Below the pieces are notes generated by a model. The model made no database searches, was not told the DNA's origin, and worked only from the letters and a program-made list of their open reading frames with translations. A DNA stretch of 64,000 nt from Gammaproteobacteria bacterium (GTDB lineage: Bacteria > Pseudomonadota > Gammaproteobacteria > SZUA-229): the NCBI GenBank assembly GCA_016744065.1, contig JADGFA010000008.1, positions 34,877-98,876 of the forward strand, read 5' to 3'. The translations under genes and the position numbers were made by a program. Below, in pieces: positions 35,265 through 43,752 of this stretch. Position 1 is the stretch's first letter. Every line of letters starts with the position of its first letter.

Positions 35265-36752
35265 ATGCACATTCCGTTAAGTAATCGTTTTTTAGAGTTG
35301 GGCAGCGGGTTTTATCGTAAAAATCATCCTGTTCCTGTTTCGGCACCGTCTTTAATTGTATTTAATAGGCAACTTGCATCTGTGATGGGTTTGTCGGTTG
35401 CTGATTTTAATTCAGCTGAGGCGGCGTTGTTATTTTCAGGTAATCAGTTACCTGTTGATTGTGAGCCGTTATCTATGGCGTATGCCGGGGCTCAATTTGG
35501 TCACTTTAACCCTCAGTTGGGTGATGGGCGTGCTATTTATCTTGGTGAGGTTAATAGCCCTGATAATGGTTGTTTTGATGTTCAGTTAAAAGGTTCTGGG
35601 CGTACGGCTTATTCTCGTAATGGTGATGGTCGCTCGGCATTAGGGCCGGTGTTGCGTGAATATCTGGTGAGTGAGGCCATGCATAAATTAAATGTGCCTA
35701 CTACACGGGCATTAGCTGCGGTGACAACTGGGGAAGAGGTGGCGAGGGAGCTGCTGTCACCAGGGGGGATTATTACCCGTGTGGCATCCAGTTTTATTCG
35801 TGTTGGTACATTTCAGTATTTTGCTGCAAAAGGGGATATTAAGTCTATTCAGAAATTGGCTGATTATGTAATTGAACGAAACTATAAAACGGTTGTTGAG
35901 GCTGAAAATAAGTATCTTGAGTTTTTTAAACAGGTAGTTGAGCGCCAGGCCAGGTTAATTGCACAATGGATGCAGTCAGGTTTTATTCATGGCGTTATGA
36001 ATACGGATAATATGTCGATAGCCGGTGAGACGATTGATTATGGTCCCTGTGCATTTATGGATGAGTTTGATCGCAATCAGGTATATAGCTTTATCGACCG
36101 GGGTGGGCGTTATGCTTACAGTAGTCAGCCGTCTATCGGCTTATGGAACTTAACCCGACTGGCGGAGGCATTAGTTCCTTTATTTTCTGATAATACGGAA
36201 ACGGCGGTTGAATACGCAAGGTCTGTTTTAAATGCATATGAAGCCTGTTATGAGAGTGCCTGGCTTATGGGGATGCGTGATAAGTCTGGTTTAATGCATT
36301 GCTCAGATAAAAATTCGTCAGATGATAAAAAACTGATTGAATCCTTATTTGAAATTATGCACGTGAACCGTGCTGATTTTACACTTACTTTCTTTTACCT
36401 TTCACGTCTGAATAAAGAGCCGTCAAATCTGGATAGTCATATTCAAGGTTTATTTGATAACTCAGATGCGATTGATGCATGGCTGGTTAAATGGCGGCAA
36501 CGGCTTTGTGATGAAATACTCACGGATGAGCAACGCCAGCTTAGTATGCAGGCAGTTAATCCGGTTTATATTCCCCGTAATCATTTAATTGAGGCAGTGA
36601 TAAGGGCGGCTGAAGATAATAATGATTTTTCTTTGTTTAATGAGCTGCATCTGGTATTACAAAATCCGTTTGTCTTACAGGATGGTATGGATAAGTATAT
36701 GCTGCCACCGGAACCTGAAGAAGTTGTTGAAAATACGTTTTGCGGGACATAA
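35265..36752 (+). CDS. selO: SelO/YdiU-family protein AMP transferase
   Basis: Pseudokinase that transfers AMP to protein Ser/Thr/Tyr; linked to redox stress responses in its characterised homologues. The 495-residue product has the SelO hallmarks: LGDGRAIYLGE, VQLKGSGRTAYSRNGDGRSALG, REYLVSEAMH, the active-site HGVMNTDNMSI and the metal-binding DYGPCAFMDEF. It ends in FCGT, with a cysteine where eukaryotic SelO has selenocysteine; no in-frame UGA is present. Start ATG at 35265. It is isolated, with more than 500 bp non-coding on both sides. Confidence 0.95.
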   Translation: MHIPLSNRFLELGSGFYRKNHPVPVSAPSLIVFNRQLASVMGLSVADFNSAEAALLFSGNQLPVDCEPLSMAYAGAQFGHFNPQLGDGRAIYLGEVNSPDNGCFDVQLKGSGRTAYSRNGDGRSALGPVLREYLVSEAMHKLNVPTTRALAAVTTGEEVARELLSPGGIITRVASSFIRVGTFQYFAAKGDIKSIQKLADYVIERNYKTVVEAENKYLEFFKQVVERQARLIAQWMQSGFIHGVMNTDNMSIAGETIDYGPCAFMDEFDRNQVYSFIDRGGRYAYSSQPSIGLWNLTRLAEALVPLFSDNTETAVEYARSVLNAYEACYESAWLMGMRDKSGLMHCSDKNSSDDKKLIESLFEIMHVNRADFTLTFFYLSRLNKEPSNLDSHIQGLFDNSDAIDAWLVKWRQRLCDEILTDEQRQLSMQAVNPVYIPRNHLIEAVIRAAEDNNDFSLFNELHLVLQNPFVLQDGMDKYMLPPEPEEVVENTFCGT

Positions 36753-36783
36753 TTTAATTGTTTGACAATTATATTTCAACTTG

Positions 36784-36808
36784 TTTACACTTTGTTTAAG
36801 AGTGTAAA
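36784..36808 (+). terminator. Possible weak terminator of selO
   Basis: TTTACACT-ttgtttaag-AGTGTAAA, a perfect 8-bp AU-rich stem 32 bp after the selO stop, followed within 10 bp by ATTTTTTATT. The stem is weak, so termination would be partial. Confidence 0.4.
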
Positions 36809-36876
36809 TAAAGTATATTTTTTATTGTTTTTAATAAAAATAATGTAATAAGTATTATTTTATAAAAATAAAAAAT

Positions 36877-36939
36877 GCAGGCTTAAGGTGTTGGAGCACC
36901 TTAAGCCTGCTAACCACCACCAACTGATACGAGTTGATT
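36877..36939 (+). promoter_or_regulatory. Structured leader module, copy A
   Basis: A perfect 14-bp stem, GCAGGCTTAAGGTG (36877-36890) and CACCTTAAGCCTGC (36897-36910), with hexaloop TTGGAG. It is followed by GCTAACCAC (36909), CTGATA (36924), CGAG (36930) and ATGGCT at 36940. GGTG-to-ATG is 53 nt and GCTAACCAC-to-ATG is 31 nt, exactly as in copy B at 28941-29005. Read on the minus strand the stem is followed by ATTTTTTATTTTT, so it could also terminate leftward transcripts. Confidence 0.65.
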
Positions 36940-36993
36940 ATGGCTAACGCATATTTTAAGCCAGGGCGTTCTGTTGCTGGTAGCTTTTTTTAA
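36940..36993 (+). CDS. 17-residue mini-ORF ending inside a terminator
   Basis: ATG to TAA encodes MANAYFKPGRSVAGSFF. The first codons ATGGCTAACGC resemble the ATGGCTGACAC start of the 29003 gene. The last four codons lie in the U-run of a terminator, so the transcript would end as the peptide ends. It may be a leader peptide, a micro-protein, or the residue of a longer gene cut short. No adequate Shine-Dalgarno beyond CGAG at 36930. Confidence 0.4.
   Translation: MANAYFKPGRSVAGSFF
36958..36992 (+). terminator. Terminator overlapping the mini-ORF
   Basis: AAG-CCAG pairs with CTGG-tag-CTT around loop GGCGTTCTGTTG, directly followed by seven T residues (36985-36991). More T-rich sequence follows. 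It would close a transcript of roughly 120-200 nt that starts upstream of copy A of the leader. Confidence 0.55.
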
Positions 36994-37100
36994 TATTTTT
37001 TTGTTTTTTATATTTTTTGTTATTGCCTGTGATTTCAGATGGTTTCTGCTGTGTTTGTTTTTATTATCAGGTTTTGTATTGCTTATAAATTGTTATGGAC

Positions 37101-37345
37101 GGGGTTAAGATCCTTCGGCTTCGCTCAGGATGACAATGTTTTTTTGGGTTAAGGTCCTTCGGCTTCGCTCAGGATGACAATGTCTTTTTGGGTTAAGATC
37201 CTTCGGCTTCGCTCAGGATGACAATATTTTTTGGGATTAAGATCCTTCGGCTTCGCTCAGGATGACAATATTTTTTGGGGTTAAGATCCTTCGGCTTCGT
37301 TCAGGCTGACAATGTTTTTTGGATTTAAGATCCTTTGGCTAATTT
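37101..37345 (+). repeat. Tandem 44-bp repeat array (five full units and one partial)
   Basis: Units begin near 37101, 37146, 37190, 37233, 37277 and 37321 (partial). Each reads GGGNTTAA then the core GATCCTTCGGCTTCGCTCAG, GATGACAAT and a T-run of five to seven. Units 1-4 differ at few positions; unit 5 has two changes in the core and unit 6 decays after TTTGGC. Units are contiguous with no unique spacers, so this is not CRISPR. The core matches the inverted repeat at 21869-21908 on the other strand. Confidence 0.92.
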
Positions 37346-37452
37346 GTTTTATGAGTAACTGGATAATTATTATTGGGTAGCGGGTGAAGTTATTAATGGT
37401 ATTTATAAAATTAATAATTTAAATAAAAGTTAAGTTTTGCAAGGATATAATA

Positions 37453-37725
37453 ATGACATTAAAACGGCGATTTTTAAATGCGGTAGTAAAGGGTGAGTTA
37501 GGTTCTGTGGATGAAAGGGGGGTAGTCGTTACGCTTAAGCAGTTTAAGGCATATTTTTCAGATATTAAAACGGACTATATTAATTCATTTTTACCCGCAT
37601 CAACGATTGAAGCGGGGCGGGTGGATGTGAGTCAGACTCGGTTTTTATTGCGTTTGCGTAATGGTGTTTATCTTGTGCATGCGGATGCGATTAAAGAAGT
37701 TATCGATCGGCGTTGTGATGGTTAG
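37453..37725 (+). CDS. Hypothetical small protein
   Basis: A 90-residue soluble protein with no recognised family. AGGA lies 8 bp before the ATG, supporting the start. The sequence has a basic N-terminus (LKRRFLNAVVKGELG), a central TLKQFKAYFSDIK and a beta-rich TRFLLRLRNGVYLVHADAIKEV end. It could be a compact alpha/beta nucleic-acid or protein-binding domain, but nothing specific can be said. A strong stem-loop follows the stop by 47 bp. Confidence 0.6.
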   Translation: MTLKRRFLNAVVKGELGSVDERGVVVTLKQFKAYFSDIKTDYINSFLPASTIEAGRVDVSQTRFLLRLRNGVYLVHADAIKEVIDRRCDG

Positions 37726-37772
37726 TGGGTTGCGAATAAAAATATTTATGGTGTATTGTGGTTATGAAAGTC

Positions 37773-37803
37773 AGCCCTGTTATTTGTAATAAATGACGGG
37801 GCT
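37773..37803. terminator. Bidirectional stem-loop between convergent genes
   Basis: AGCCCTGTTATTT pairs along all 13 positions (two G-T pairs) with AAATGACGGGGCT around a 5-nt loop. It lies between the 37453 gene and the convergent cyclophilin-like gene. On the plus strand it is followed by TTTAGG, so the U-run is short. Confidence 0.6.
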
Positions 37804-37833
37804 TTAGGCTGCTTTTCTGGTTAATATCTATTT

Positions 37834-38208
37834 TTAAAGCATTTCGATAAAAACAAAGTCGCCTGGTTTACAGTTTTTTAATAAGGTTACATCGGTGATG
37901 GCATGGGCCCAGATATTGGTTTTTGTTGCTAAACGAATTTCATCACCCTGTGATGCCGGGGTTTTGCCAAAGCCTATTGCAATGCAGTCGCCTTCAGCTG
38001 AGAAGGCGAGCTCACCCGCCTGAATAACATCTTTTGCATTGTCTTCCAGTTTAGCCATTACAGGTGTTTCAAAGTAGATTTCTTCTCCCCAGGTTTGTGC
38101 TTTACTGGCAAAAGGCAGAGCATCTTTAATATTTTGAGCGGTAGGTGTATCAAGGAGCTCGGCTTCGATTTTAACTTTACCTACGGAAATTAGAATTTTA
38201 TTACTCAT
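37834..38208 (-). CDS. Cyclophilin-like fold protein (PF04126 type)
   Basis: A 124-residue protein of the Cyclophil_like family seen in Thermotoga Tm1367, which has the cyclophilin fold without proven isomerase activity. Supporting segments are ELLDTPTAQNIKDALPF, WGEEIYFETPV, the GDCIAIGFGKTP stretch and a C-terminal KPGDFVFIEML. The ATG at 38208 is preferred; the in-frame TTG at 38220 adds four residues and has no Shine-Dalgarno. Function unknown; no operon partners, as pdxH starts its own unit upstream. Confidence 0.7.
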   Translation of the reverse strand: MSNKILISVGKVKIEAELLDTPTAQNIKDALPFASKAQTWGEEIYFETPVMAKLEDNAKDVIQAGELAFSAEGDCIAIGFGKTPASQGDEIRLATKTNIWAHAITDVTLLKNCKPGDFVFIEML

Positions 38209-38306
38209 ACACTTACTCAATTTGGGATAGAGATATTATCGGTTAAAACTAAAATTATAAAGCCTGGCTTTAACGGATGATTTATTTAGCGCGGTATTAT
38301 ATCAGA

Positions 38307-38957
38307 TTACGGTTGTAAGCGGGTGATTAGCCATTTATTTGAGTTATCTTTAGTGTATGTAAAACGGTCATGTAAACGGTTTTCACGGCCTTGCCAAAAT
38401 TCAAATGAACTGGGTTGTAGTCGATACCCTCCCCAGTTCTCTGGTCTTTCTACTGCGCTGGCATTTGTGTTTTTAAGTTGTTTTAGTTTCTCTTCCAGTG
38501 TTTTGCGTGAATCAATGGGCTGGCTCTGATGGGATGCGGCAGCACTAAACTGACTATCCAGAGGGCGAGAGTGAAAATAGGCTTCAGCTTCTTCTTTCGT
38601 GAGCTTTTCAACCTGACCACGTATTTTTACCTGACGGTCGACATCACGCCAGTAAAAAAGTAAGCAAGCCTGTGGGTTGTTTTCAAGTTGCTGACCTTTG
38701 CTGCTTGTATAACTGGTATACCAGCTGAAACCTGTTTCATCGAGTTGTTTAAGTAATACAATGCGTGCATCTGGCATGCCTTTGTCGTCGGTGGTTGCCA
38801 GCGTCATGCAGGTGGCATCTTTTAATTCTGCCTGTTTTGCCTGTTCCAGCCAGAGCTTCATTTGCTCTATTGGCTCTTTATTAAGCTGGTTTCGAGTCAG
38901 GCTACTAAAGCCATATTCACGGCGGGTTTCAGCGAGTGTTTTCATAGTCTTTTTCAT
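38307..38957 (-). CDS. pdxH: Pyridoxamine 5'-phosphate oxidase
   Basis: FMN-dependent oxidase that makes pyridoxal 5'-phosphate from PNP or PMP; the final step in the pathway that also uses PdxJ, encoded at 11563. The 216-residue product has the usual length. Seen are REYGFSSLTR at the N-terminus, ARIVLLKQLDETGFSWYTSY, LLFYWRDVDRQVKIRG, SRPLDSQ and the C-terminal family signature PSSFEFWQGRENRLHDR. A second in-frame ATG is four codons downstream and either may be used. Confidence 0.95.
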   Translation of the reverse strand: MKKTMKTLAETRREYGFSSLTRNQLNKEPIEQMKLWLEQAKQAELKDATCMTLATTDDKGMPDARIVLLKQLDETGFSWYTSYTSSKGQQLENNPQACLLFYWRDVDRQVKIRGQVEKLTKEEAEAYFHSRPLDSQFSAAASHQSQPIDSRKTLEEKLKQLKNTNASAVERPENWGGYRLQPSSFEFWQGRENRLHDRFTYTKDNSNKWLITRLQP

Positions 38958-39213
38958 GTATTCAGGATGATCAGAGTTTAATTCGTTTTTAGATTGTTAA
39001 TGTTGATTTAAGTTAGCTTAATATGCATCTTTTTCAGAAGTGAAAGTCTGGAATAAAGGCCCCGCGGGGAAACCTGGGAAAAAAGCATCATTAAACTTGA
39101 GTATAATGCCGTTTATATTTTCATTATTATCCGCTTATTAATGGCAGACTTTAACACCTGCTAAATTTTTTATTTCACAATAACTTACTTCCGGTTATGG
39201 GTACTAACAAATA

Positions 39214-40557
39214 TTAGTTAATTTCAGTTGCAAATAAATCATGTTCACTGGAATCTGTGATTTTTACATCTATGAGTGTACCCGCCTCGTATTGTTTATC
39301 AGAGTCTACAAATACCAGTCCATCTACTTCGGGTGCATCGGCTTTACTGCGAGCGATAATGCCTTCTTCATCAGTATCATCGACCATGACCTGCATCGTC
39401 TGACCAATTTTTTTGCTGAGTTTCTGGCTACTAATTTCTGCCTGGCACTCCATAAATCGTTGTAGTCGTTCCTGTTTTACATCCTCAGGAATTTGTTCTG
39501 CAATATGGTTTGCTGTAGCCCCTTCAACAGGAGAATAGGCGAAGCAGCCTACACGATCCAGATCGGCTTCTAACAGAAAATCCAGTAACTGCTGGAAATC
39601 ATCTTCTGTTTCTCCAGGAAAACCGGTGATAAATGTACTGCGCAGTGTTATTTCCGGGCAAATTTCACGCCATTTCTTAATACGTGCCAGTACGTTTTCG
39701 GAGCTGGCGGGGCGTTTCATTGCACGTAAAATATCCGGGCTGGCATGTTGAAAAGGAATATCCAGATAAGGCAGAATTTTGCCTTCTGCCATCAGGGGAA
39801 TGACTTTATCAACATGTGGGTAGGGGTATACATAATGCATACGTGTCCAGATATTAAGTTCACCCAGGTGGGTGGCCAGGTCTTCAAATTTAGTTTTCAT
39901 GGGCCGACCATTCCAGAAGTCAGTCTGGTATTTCATATCGACACCATAAGCACTGGTGTCCTGGGAAATAACCAGTAATTCCTTAACCCCGCTGTTAACT
40001 AAATTTTCAGCTTCTGTCATAACTTCACCAATGGGGCGGCTGACAAGGTCTCCTCTTAAGGAGGGGATAATGCAAAAAGTACAACGGTGATTACAACCCT
40101 CTGAAATTTTAAGGTAAGCATAATGCCTGGGTGTGAGTTTTATGCCTGCGGGGGGGATCAGGCTGGTATAGGGGTCATGCTTGGGCGGCAGATGTTCATG
40201 CACGGCCTGTAAGACCTCATCTGCTGCATGTGGGCCGGTTACGGCTAAAACCTGTGGGTAGTTGGTGGAAACAATATCACCTTTTGCTCCCAGGCACCCG
40301 GTGACGATGACTTTACCGTTTTCATTTAATGCTTCACCAATGGTTTCCAGTGATTCCTCTACCGCATCGTCAATAAACCCGCAGGTGTTAACGACCACAA
40401 TGTCAGAGCCTTCATATGATGGGCTTATTTCATAACCTTCAGCACGTAATCGGGTAATAATCTGCTCTGAGTCAACCAGTGCCTTGGGGCAGCCAAGGCT
40501 AATAAAGCCAACTTTGTGTGTATTCTGAGGTGTATCGTTACTTAATCTGGATGACAT
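39214..40557 (-). CDS. rimO: Ribosomal protein S12 methylthiotransferase RimO
   Basis: Radical-SAM enzyme that adds a methylthio group to Asp88 of ribosomal protein S12. The 447-residue product has the three expected parts: an N-terminal UPF0004 domain with cluster cysteines ([25 protein letters not shown]), the radical SAM motif CNHRCTFC, and a C-terminal TRAM domain ending [22 protein letters not shown] distinguishes RimO from MiaB. Single-gene unit; 180 bp separate its start from the divergent TPR-like gene. Confidence 0.96.
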   Translation of the reverse strand: MSSRLSNDTPQNTHKVGFISLGCPKALVDSEQIITRLRAEGYEISPSYEGSDIVVVNTCGFIDDAVEESLETIGEALNENGKVIVTGCLGAKGDIVSTNYPQVLAVTGPHAADEVLQAVHEHLPPKHDPYTSLIPPAGIKLTPRHYAYLKISEGCNHRCTFCIIPSLRGDLVSRPIGEVMTEAENLVNSGVKELLVISQDTSAYGVDMKYQTDFWNGRPMKTKFEDLATHLGELNIWTRMHYVYPYPHVDKVIPLMAEGKILPYLDIPFQHASPDILRAMKRPASSENVLARIKKWREICPEITLRSTFITGFPGETEDDFQQLLDFLLEADLDRVGCFAYSPVEGATANHIAEQIPEDVKQERLQRFMECQAEISSQKLSKKIGQTMQVMVDDTDEEGIIARSKADAPEVDGLVFVDSDKQYEAGTLIDVKITDSSEHDLFATEIN

Positions 40558-40737
40558 AGAGGTTCTGGTTAGCTAAAAGATTTATTTTAACAGGATGTGA
40601 TGAATATTGCTCACACTGTGACGAGCATAACAAATAGTTAATACCAGGTTGTGACATAATCGCGCCCGCCCCGTGTGATGTAAAGCTGTGTAAATGTCAT
40701 ATTCAGGGGAAAATGATAAAATGTCTAAGGATAAAAA

Positions 40738-41244
40738 ATGACTTTTAGATTTAATAGCAGTAACTCAGCAGAATATAGTAATGACTTTGTACAGGGCGTC
40801 ATTTTTTTAAAAGAATACTCTATTCCCCAGGCATTACATAACTTTCAACTGGCTTATGATGCGGTTGCTTATAGTGATATTTATCATAATAAGTATGCAT
40901 CATATTGTGGTCTGGCCAGAGTGTTAAGTGGTGACCGAGCTGGAGCGGAATTATGTCGTGACGCGGTAAGGCAGGAAAAACTGGATGGTGATGTGTTTTT
41001 AAATCTGGCTTATGTGGAATGGCATATGAAAAGCCGCAAACGGAGCGTGAAAATTTTACAACAAGGCCTGGCGGTTGACCATAAGCACCTGGGCCTGAAA
41101 AAATTTCAACAACACCTGGGCAAACGCTCCAGACAGGTTATTTCGTTTGTTTCCAGAGATAGTTTCCTGAATAAAATGCTGGGTAAGCTGGTGCGTAGAA
41201 AAGTATCAATAGATAGTAGCTGGACGTTTCAGCAGTTAATGTAA
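40738..41244 (+). CDS. TPR-like protein
   Basis: A 168-residue soluble protein with helical repeat character: about residues 17-115 contain alternating helices with Ala/Tyr/Leu spacing (ALHNFQLAYDAV, YASYCGLARVLSG, DVFLNLAYVEWHM), compatible with about three TPR units. A basic C-terminal region (KKFQQHLGKRSRQV, KLVRRK) follows. AAGGAT lies 8 bp before the ATG. A six-codon ORF, MSKDKK, starts at 40721 and its TGA overlaps this ATG as ATGA. A scaffold or adaptor role is likely for a TPR protein; no partner is indicated. Confidence 0.65.
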   Translation: MTFRFNSSNSAEYSNDFVQGVIFLKEYSIPQALHNFQLAYDAVAYSDIYHNKYASYCGLARVLSGDRAGAELCRDAVRQEKLDGDVFLNLAYVEWHMKSRKRSVKILQQGLAVDHKHLGLKKFQQHLGKRSRQVISFVSRDSFLNKMLGKLVRRKVSIDSSWTFQQLM

Positions 41245-41274
41245 TGTATGGCTGTTTTTTTACTTAATATGAAA

Positions 41275-41502
41275 TTAATAATGCGGTGGTGGCTGTTCTT
41301 CATCAGATGATAAAATATTACTTTCGCCGGATGATTTTATTTTTTCATCGATCTGTTTTACTTTTTCCAGTAGCGCACCCAGTAGCTTGTCCTGTTCATA
41401 AACGATTTTGTCCAGAGACAGGATATGATCTTCCTGGTGGGTGAGTCTAATTTCCAGGTCGATAATTTTGTCTTCAGGTAGAGGGTTTGTTGGGTTGCTC
41501 AC
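41275..41502 (-). CDS. slyX: SlyX family protein
   Basis: A 75-residue coiled-coil protein. The heptad pattern from IIDLEIRLTHQE to EKVKQIDEKI and the C-terminal EEQPPPHY are the family signature. Biochemical role unknown. Its ATG overlaps the stop of cysZ by 4 bp, so the two are coupled. It converges on the TPR-like gene with 30 bp between the stops. Confidence 0.88.
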   Translation of the reverse strand: MSNPTNPLPEDKIIDLEIRLTHQEDHILSLDKIVYEQDKLLGALLEKVKQIDEKIKSSGESNILSSDEEQPPPHY

Positions 41503-42245
41503 GACATTTGATCTCTGTGTTTAACCCATAATGAAGTTGCTGCTGCAACGCCCGTGGGCATAGCGATTAAATTAAGTAAAGGAATACTGGTAAATAGCAT
41601 AATGCTGCCACCCAGTCCCAGTGACAGGCTGCGTTTTGAAATGGCCTGTTTGTTAATGTCTTTAAAAAATTTATTGTGATTGGCCATTGGATAATCGAGG
41701 TATTCGAGTGATAGCATCCAGGCACCAAATAAAAGCCAGATAAAGGGCGCGACAAGATTAAGAACCGGTAGCAGGGTTAATATGAATAATAAAACCCACC
41801 ATTTAAGAAAATATAATAGCTTACTCATTTCAGAGCTAATACTGCGTTTAATGATTTCAGATGTGGGAAAATTTGGCCCCGTATCTAATGCCTGGCCGGT
41901 TAGGTGTTTTTCAATTTTTTCAGCCAGTAAACTGTTGAAAGGTGCGGCGATTAAATTGGCAATAAAACTAAATGAATAGAATATAACCAGTAAAATCATA
42001 ATTGAAAATAATGGCCATAATAGCCAGATGAGCATGGTTTCCAGCCAGCTTAACCAGTCTGGAAAATCAGGTAAAAGGCTGTTCATCCATTCATCAAATT
42101 TAATAAATAAATACCAGGTGGCACCACCAAACAGGGTAATGTTAATACTCAACGGGATAATGACAAAGCGGCGTAAACCGGGCTGGACAATTAATTTTAA
42201 ACCGTTAAAAATATGGCCAAAGCCTTTAAATAAATTTCCAATCAT
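41499..42245 (-). CDS. cysZ: Sulfate transporter CysZ
   Basis: Inner-membrane sulfate/sulfite permease that supports cysteine synthesis. From the ATG at 42245 the product has 248 residues, with QPGLRRFVIIPLSIN and four to six hydrophobic segments in the CysZ pattern, plus FNSLLAEKIE and the C-terminal RSLSLGLGGSIMLFTSIPLLN. An in-frame ATG at 42284 would add 13 residues and overlap the upstream kinase gene by 7 bp; the shorter form fits the family better. Coupled to slyX by a 4-bp overlap. Functionally related to cysM at 18637, though not linked to it. Confidence 0.88.
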   Translation of the reverse strand: MIGNLFKGFGHIFNGLKLIVQPGLRRFVIIPLSINITLFGGATWYLFIKFDEWMNSLLPDFPDWLSWLETMLIWLLWPLFSIMILLVIFYSFSFIANLIAAPFNSLLAEKIEKHLTGQALDTGPNFPTSEIIKRSISSEMSKLLYFLKWWVLLFILTLLPVLNLVAPFIWLLFGAWMLSLEYLDYPMANHNKFFKDINKQAISKRSLSLGLGGSIMLFTSIPLLNLIAMPTGVAAATSLWVKHRDQMS

Positions 42246-42277
42246 AAAATTTTCTTTAGTTAAGTTACCTGTATCTT

Positions 42278-43576
42278 TTAGCATAAACGTGAGTTTGCAT
42301 CTGTGCCATGCATTGCTAATAACGCGCTACCATAACATGCTTCAGTAAATTCTGCCTGCTTAACGGTTACCCCTAAAGCCTGTTCACGAATCTGCAACCA
42401 GGCTTTATTTTTGCTGCCACCACCGGCTGTTTCAACCTGTAAGGGATAGGGGGCCCCCAGTTGCTGTAGTTTACTATAAGCATCGAGTTCAATCTGGCTA
42501 ATACCTTCTAGTATTGCCTGAAAGAATTTGAGTTTTGTTTCTGCTTTGGGTTCCAGCCTGGGCTGAAGCTGTGGGTCGTATACCGGGAAGCGTTCACCGC
42601 TCTGAAGAAGGGGGTAGTAGTTGAGCAGGGTGGGTTCTGCTGGTTTGAGCAGATCGGTTAGTCGGCTTATTTCCTGTGGGTTAAAATAATGTGCTAACAC
42701 GGCTCCGCCGGTATTTGAGGCACCGCCTGCGAGCCAGTATTTACCAAATTTATGACTATAAATCCCCGACTCAGGTTGATTGACCGGTTCCTCTGAAATA
42801 ATTTTAAGTACCAGTGTGCTGCCAAGGGAGGTAACTGCATCACCGGGTTTATGGGCGCCAGTGGCAATAAACGCAGCAATACTGTCGGTGGTGCCACTGA
42901 TGATCTGGCATTCCGGGTTAAGTTTAAACTGTTTAAACAGGCCGGTTTTAATTTTGCCAGTTACCGTGCCCGGTGCAACTACTTCAGGTAGCAGGTTGGT
43001 GTCGACATTTAATTTTTTTAACCAGTCAGGCCATTGTGAAGCCTGTGGATCATAGCCGGTTTTTAAGGCGTTATTTTCATCGCTTATATTAAAATGACCA
43101 TTTAGTTTGCCCATGATCCAGTCAGCCTGGTGCAGTAAGTGTTTAGCCTGTGGGTACTGGTGCTGTAAATAAAGTAATTTTGCCAGGCCTGAGCTGGAGC
43201 CGTGGGCAGCCGTTGTTACCGGGGCTATTAATTTAATATGTTCAGCCTGCCTGGAACAGAAACTGTCGTTATACATACGTGCTGGAGCCAGTGGTTTACC
43301 TCTGGCGTCACATACTAATACGGTTCCAGAGGTACCATTAACGGAAATGGCCTTGATGTGCCGAGCATCGACATGCCTGAATAGTTCATACAGTACTTTT
43401 TTAGTTGCCAGCCACCAGAGCCTTGCATCCTGTGTAATGGCATTATTTTGTTTTATAGGGGCAGGAAGTGGGGTTTTACAGATATGCAGGCATTTTTTAT
43501 TTTTATTAATAACGCACGCCCTGACACCTGATGTGCCGAGGTCTATGCCAATAAAGAGCGGGGAGTGTTCGGTCAT
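42278..43576 (-). CDS. FGGY-family carbohydrate kinase, D-ribulokinase-like
   Basis: A 432-residue sugar kinase of the FGGY family. The N-terminal phosphate-binding motif is GIDLGTSGVRA; NGTSGTVLVCD and the following YND segment match the D-ribulose kinases of plants and cyanobacteria (SePSK group) more closely than xylulokinase. GTTDSIAAFIATG, SLGSTLVLK, and the C-terminal ETAGGGSKNKAWLQIRE are the second and third nucleotide-binding elements. It would phosphorylate free ribulose or a related ketose. It precedes cysZ-slyX on the same strand, with a 32-bp gap; the link is positional only. Confidence 0.78.
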   Translation of the reverse strand: MTEHSPLFIGIDLGTSGVRACVINKNKKCLHICKTPLPAPIKQNNAITQDARLWWLATKKVLYELFRHVDARHIKAISVNGTSGTVLVCDARGKPLAPARMYNDSFCSRQAEHIKLIAPVTTAAHGSSSGLAKLLYLQHQYPQAKHLLHQADWIMGKLNGHFNISDENNALKTGYDPQASQWPDWLKKLNVDTNLLPEVVAPGTVTGKIKTGLFKQFKLNPECQIISGTTDSIAAFIATGAHKPGDAVTSLGSTLVLKIISEEPVNQPESGIYSHKFGKYWLAGGASNTGGAVLAHYFNPQEISRLTDLLKPAEPTLLNYYPLLQSGERFPVYDPQLQPRLEPKAETKLKFFQAILEGISQIELDAYSKLQQLGAPYPLQVETAGGGSKNKAWLQIREQALGVTVKQAEFTEACYGSALLAMHGTDANSRLC

Positions 43577-43658
43577 TAAGTTTGTTTTACAGATTTTTTA
43601 TGAGGTTTGTATTTTAAGTTAAAAATACTTTTTGTCACTCTTAAAAAATGACAGGGAA

Positions 43659-43702
43659 GGATCTGGCTTATATTGTGCTTATCGGCGTGCCGTACCAGAT
43701 CC
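43659..43702 (-). promoter_or_regulatory. Compound stem-loop upstream of the sugar kinase
   Basis: GGATCTGG (43659-43666) and CCAGATCC (43695-43702) form a perfect 8-bp stem enclosing the small hairpin CGGC-gt-GCCG at 43683-43692. On the minus strand the stem is followed after 10 bp by ATTTTTTAAG, so it may end queF transcripts or sit in the 5' region of the kinase operon. Confidence 0.5.
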
Positions 43703-43752
43703 ATTTATTACTTACCGAGTAGTGGGGAGTGCTATGAAGTAATCTACACTAT

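Noticed and set aside
36720..36752. Selenocysteine in SelO
   Set aside because: The bacterial gene has an ordinary TGC cysteine near the C-terminus and no in-frame TGA; no SECIS-like element is needed.
37101..37345. Possible CRISPR array
   Set aside because: The near-identical units of 43-45 bp are contiguous. There are no unique spacers and no cas genes.
39050..39090. Terminator at CCCCGCGGGG downstream of rimO
   Set aside because: It is a palindrome with no loop, and only a weak U-rich stretch follows on the minus strand.
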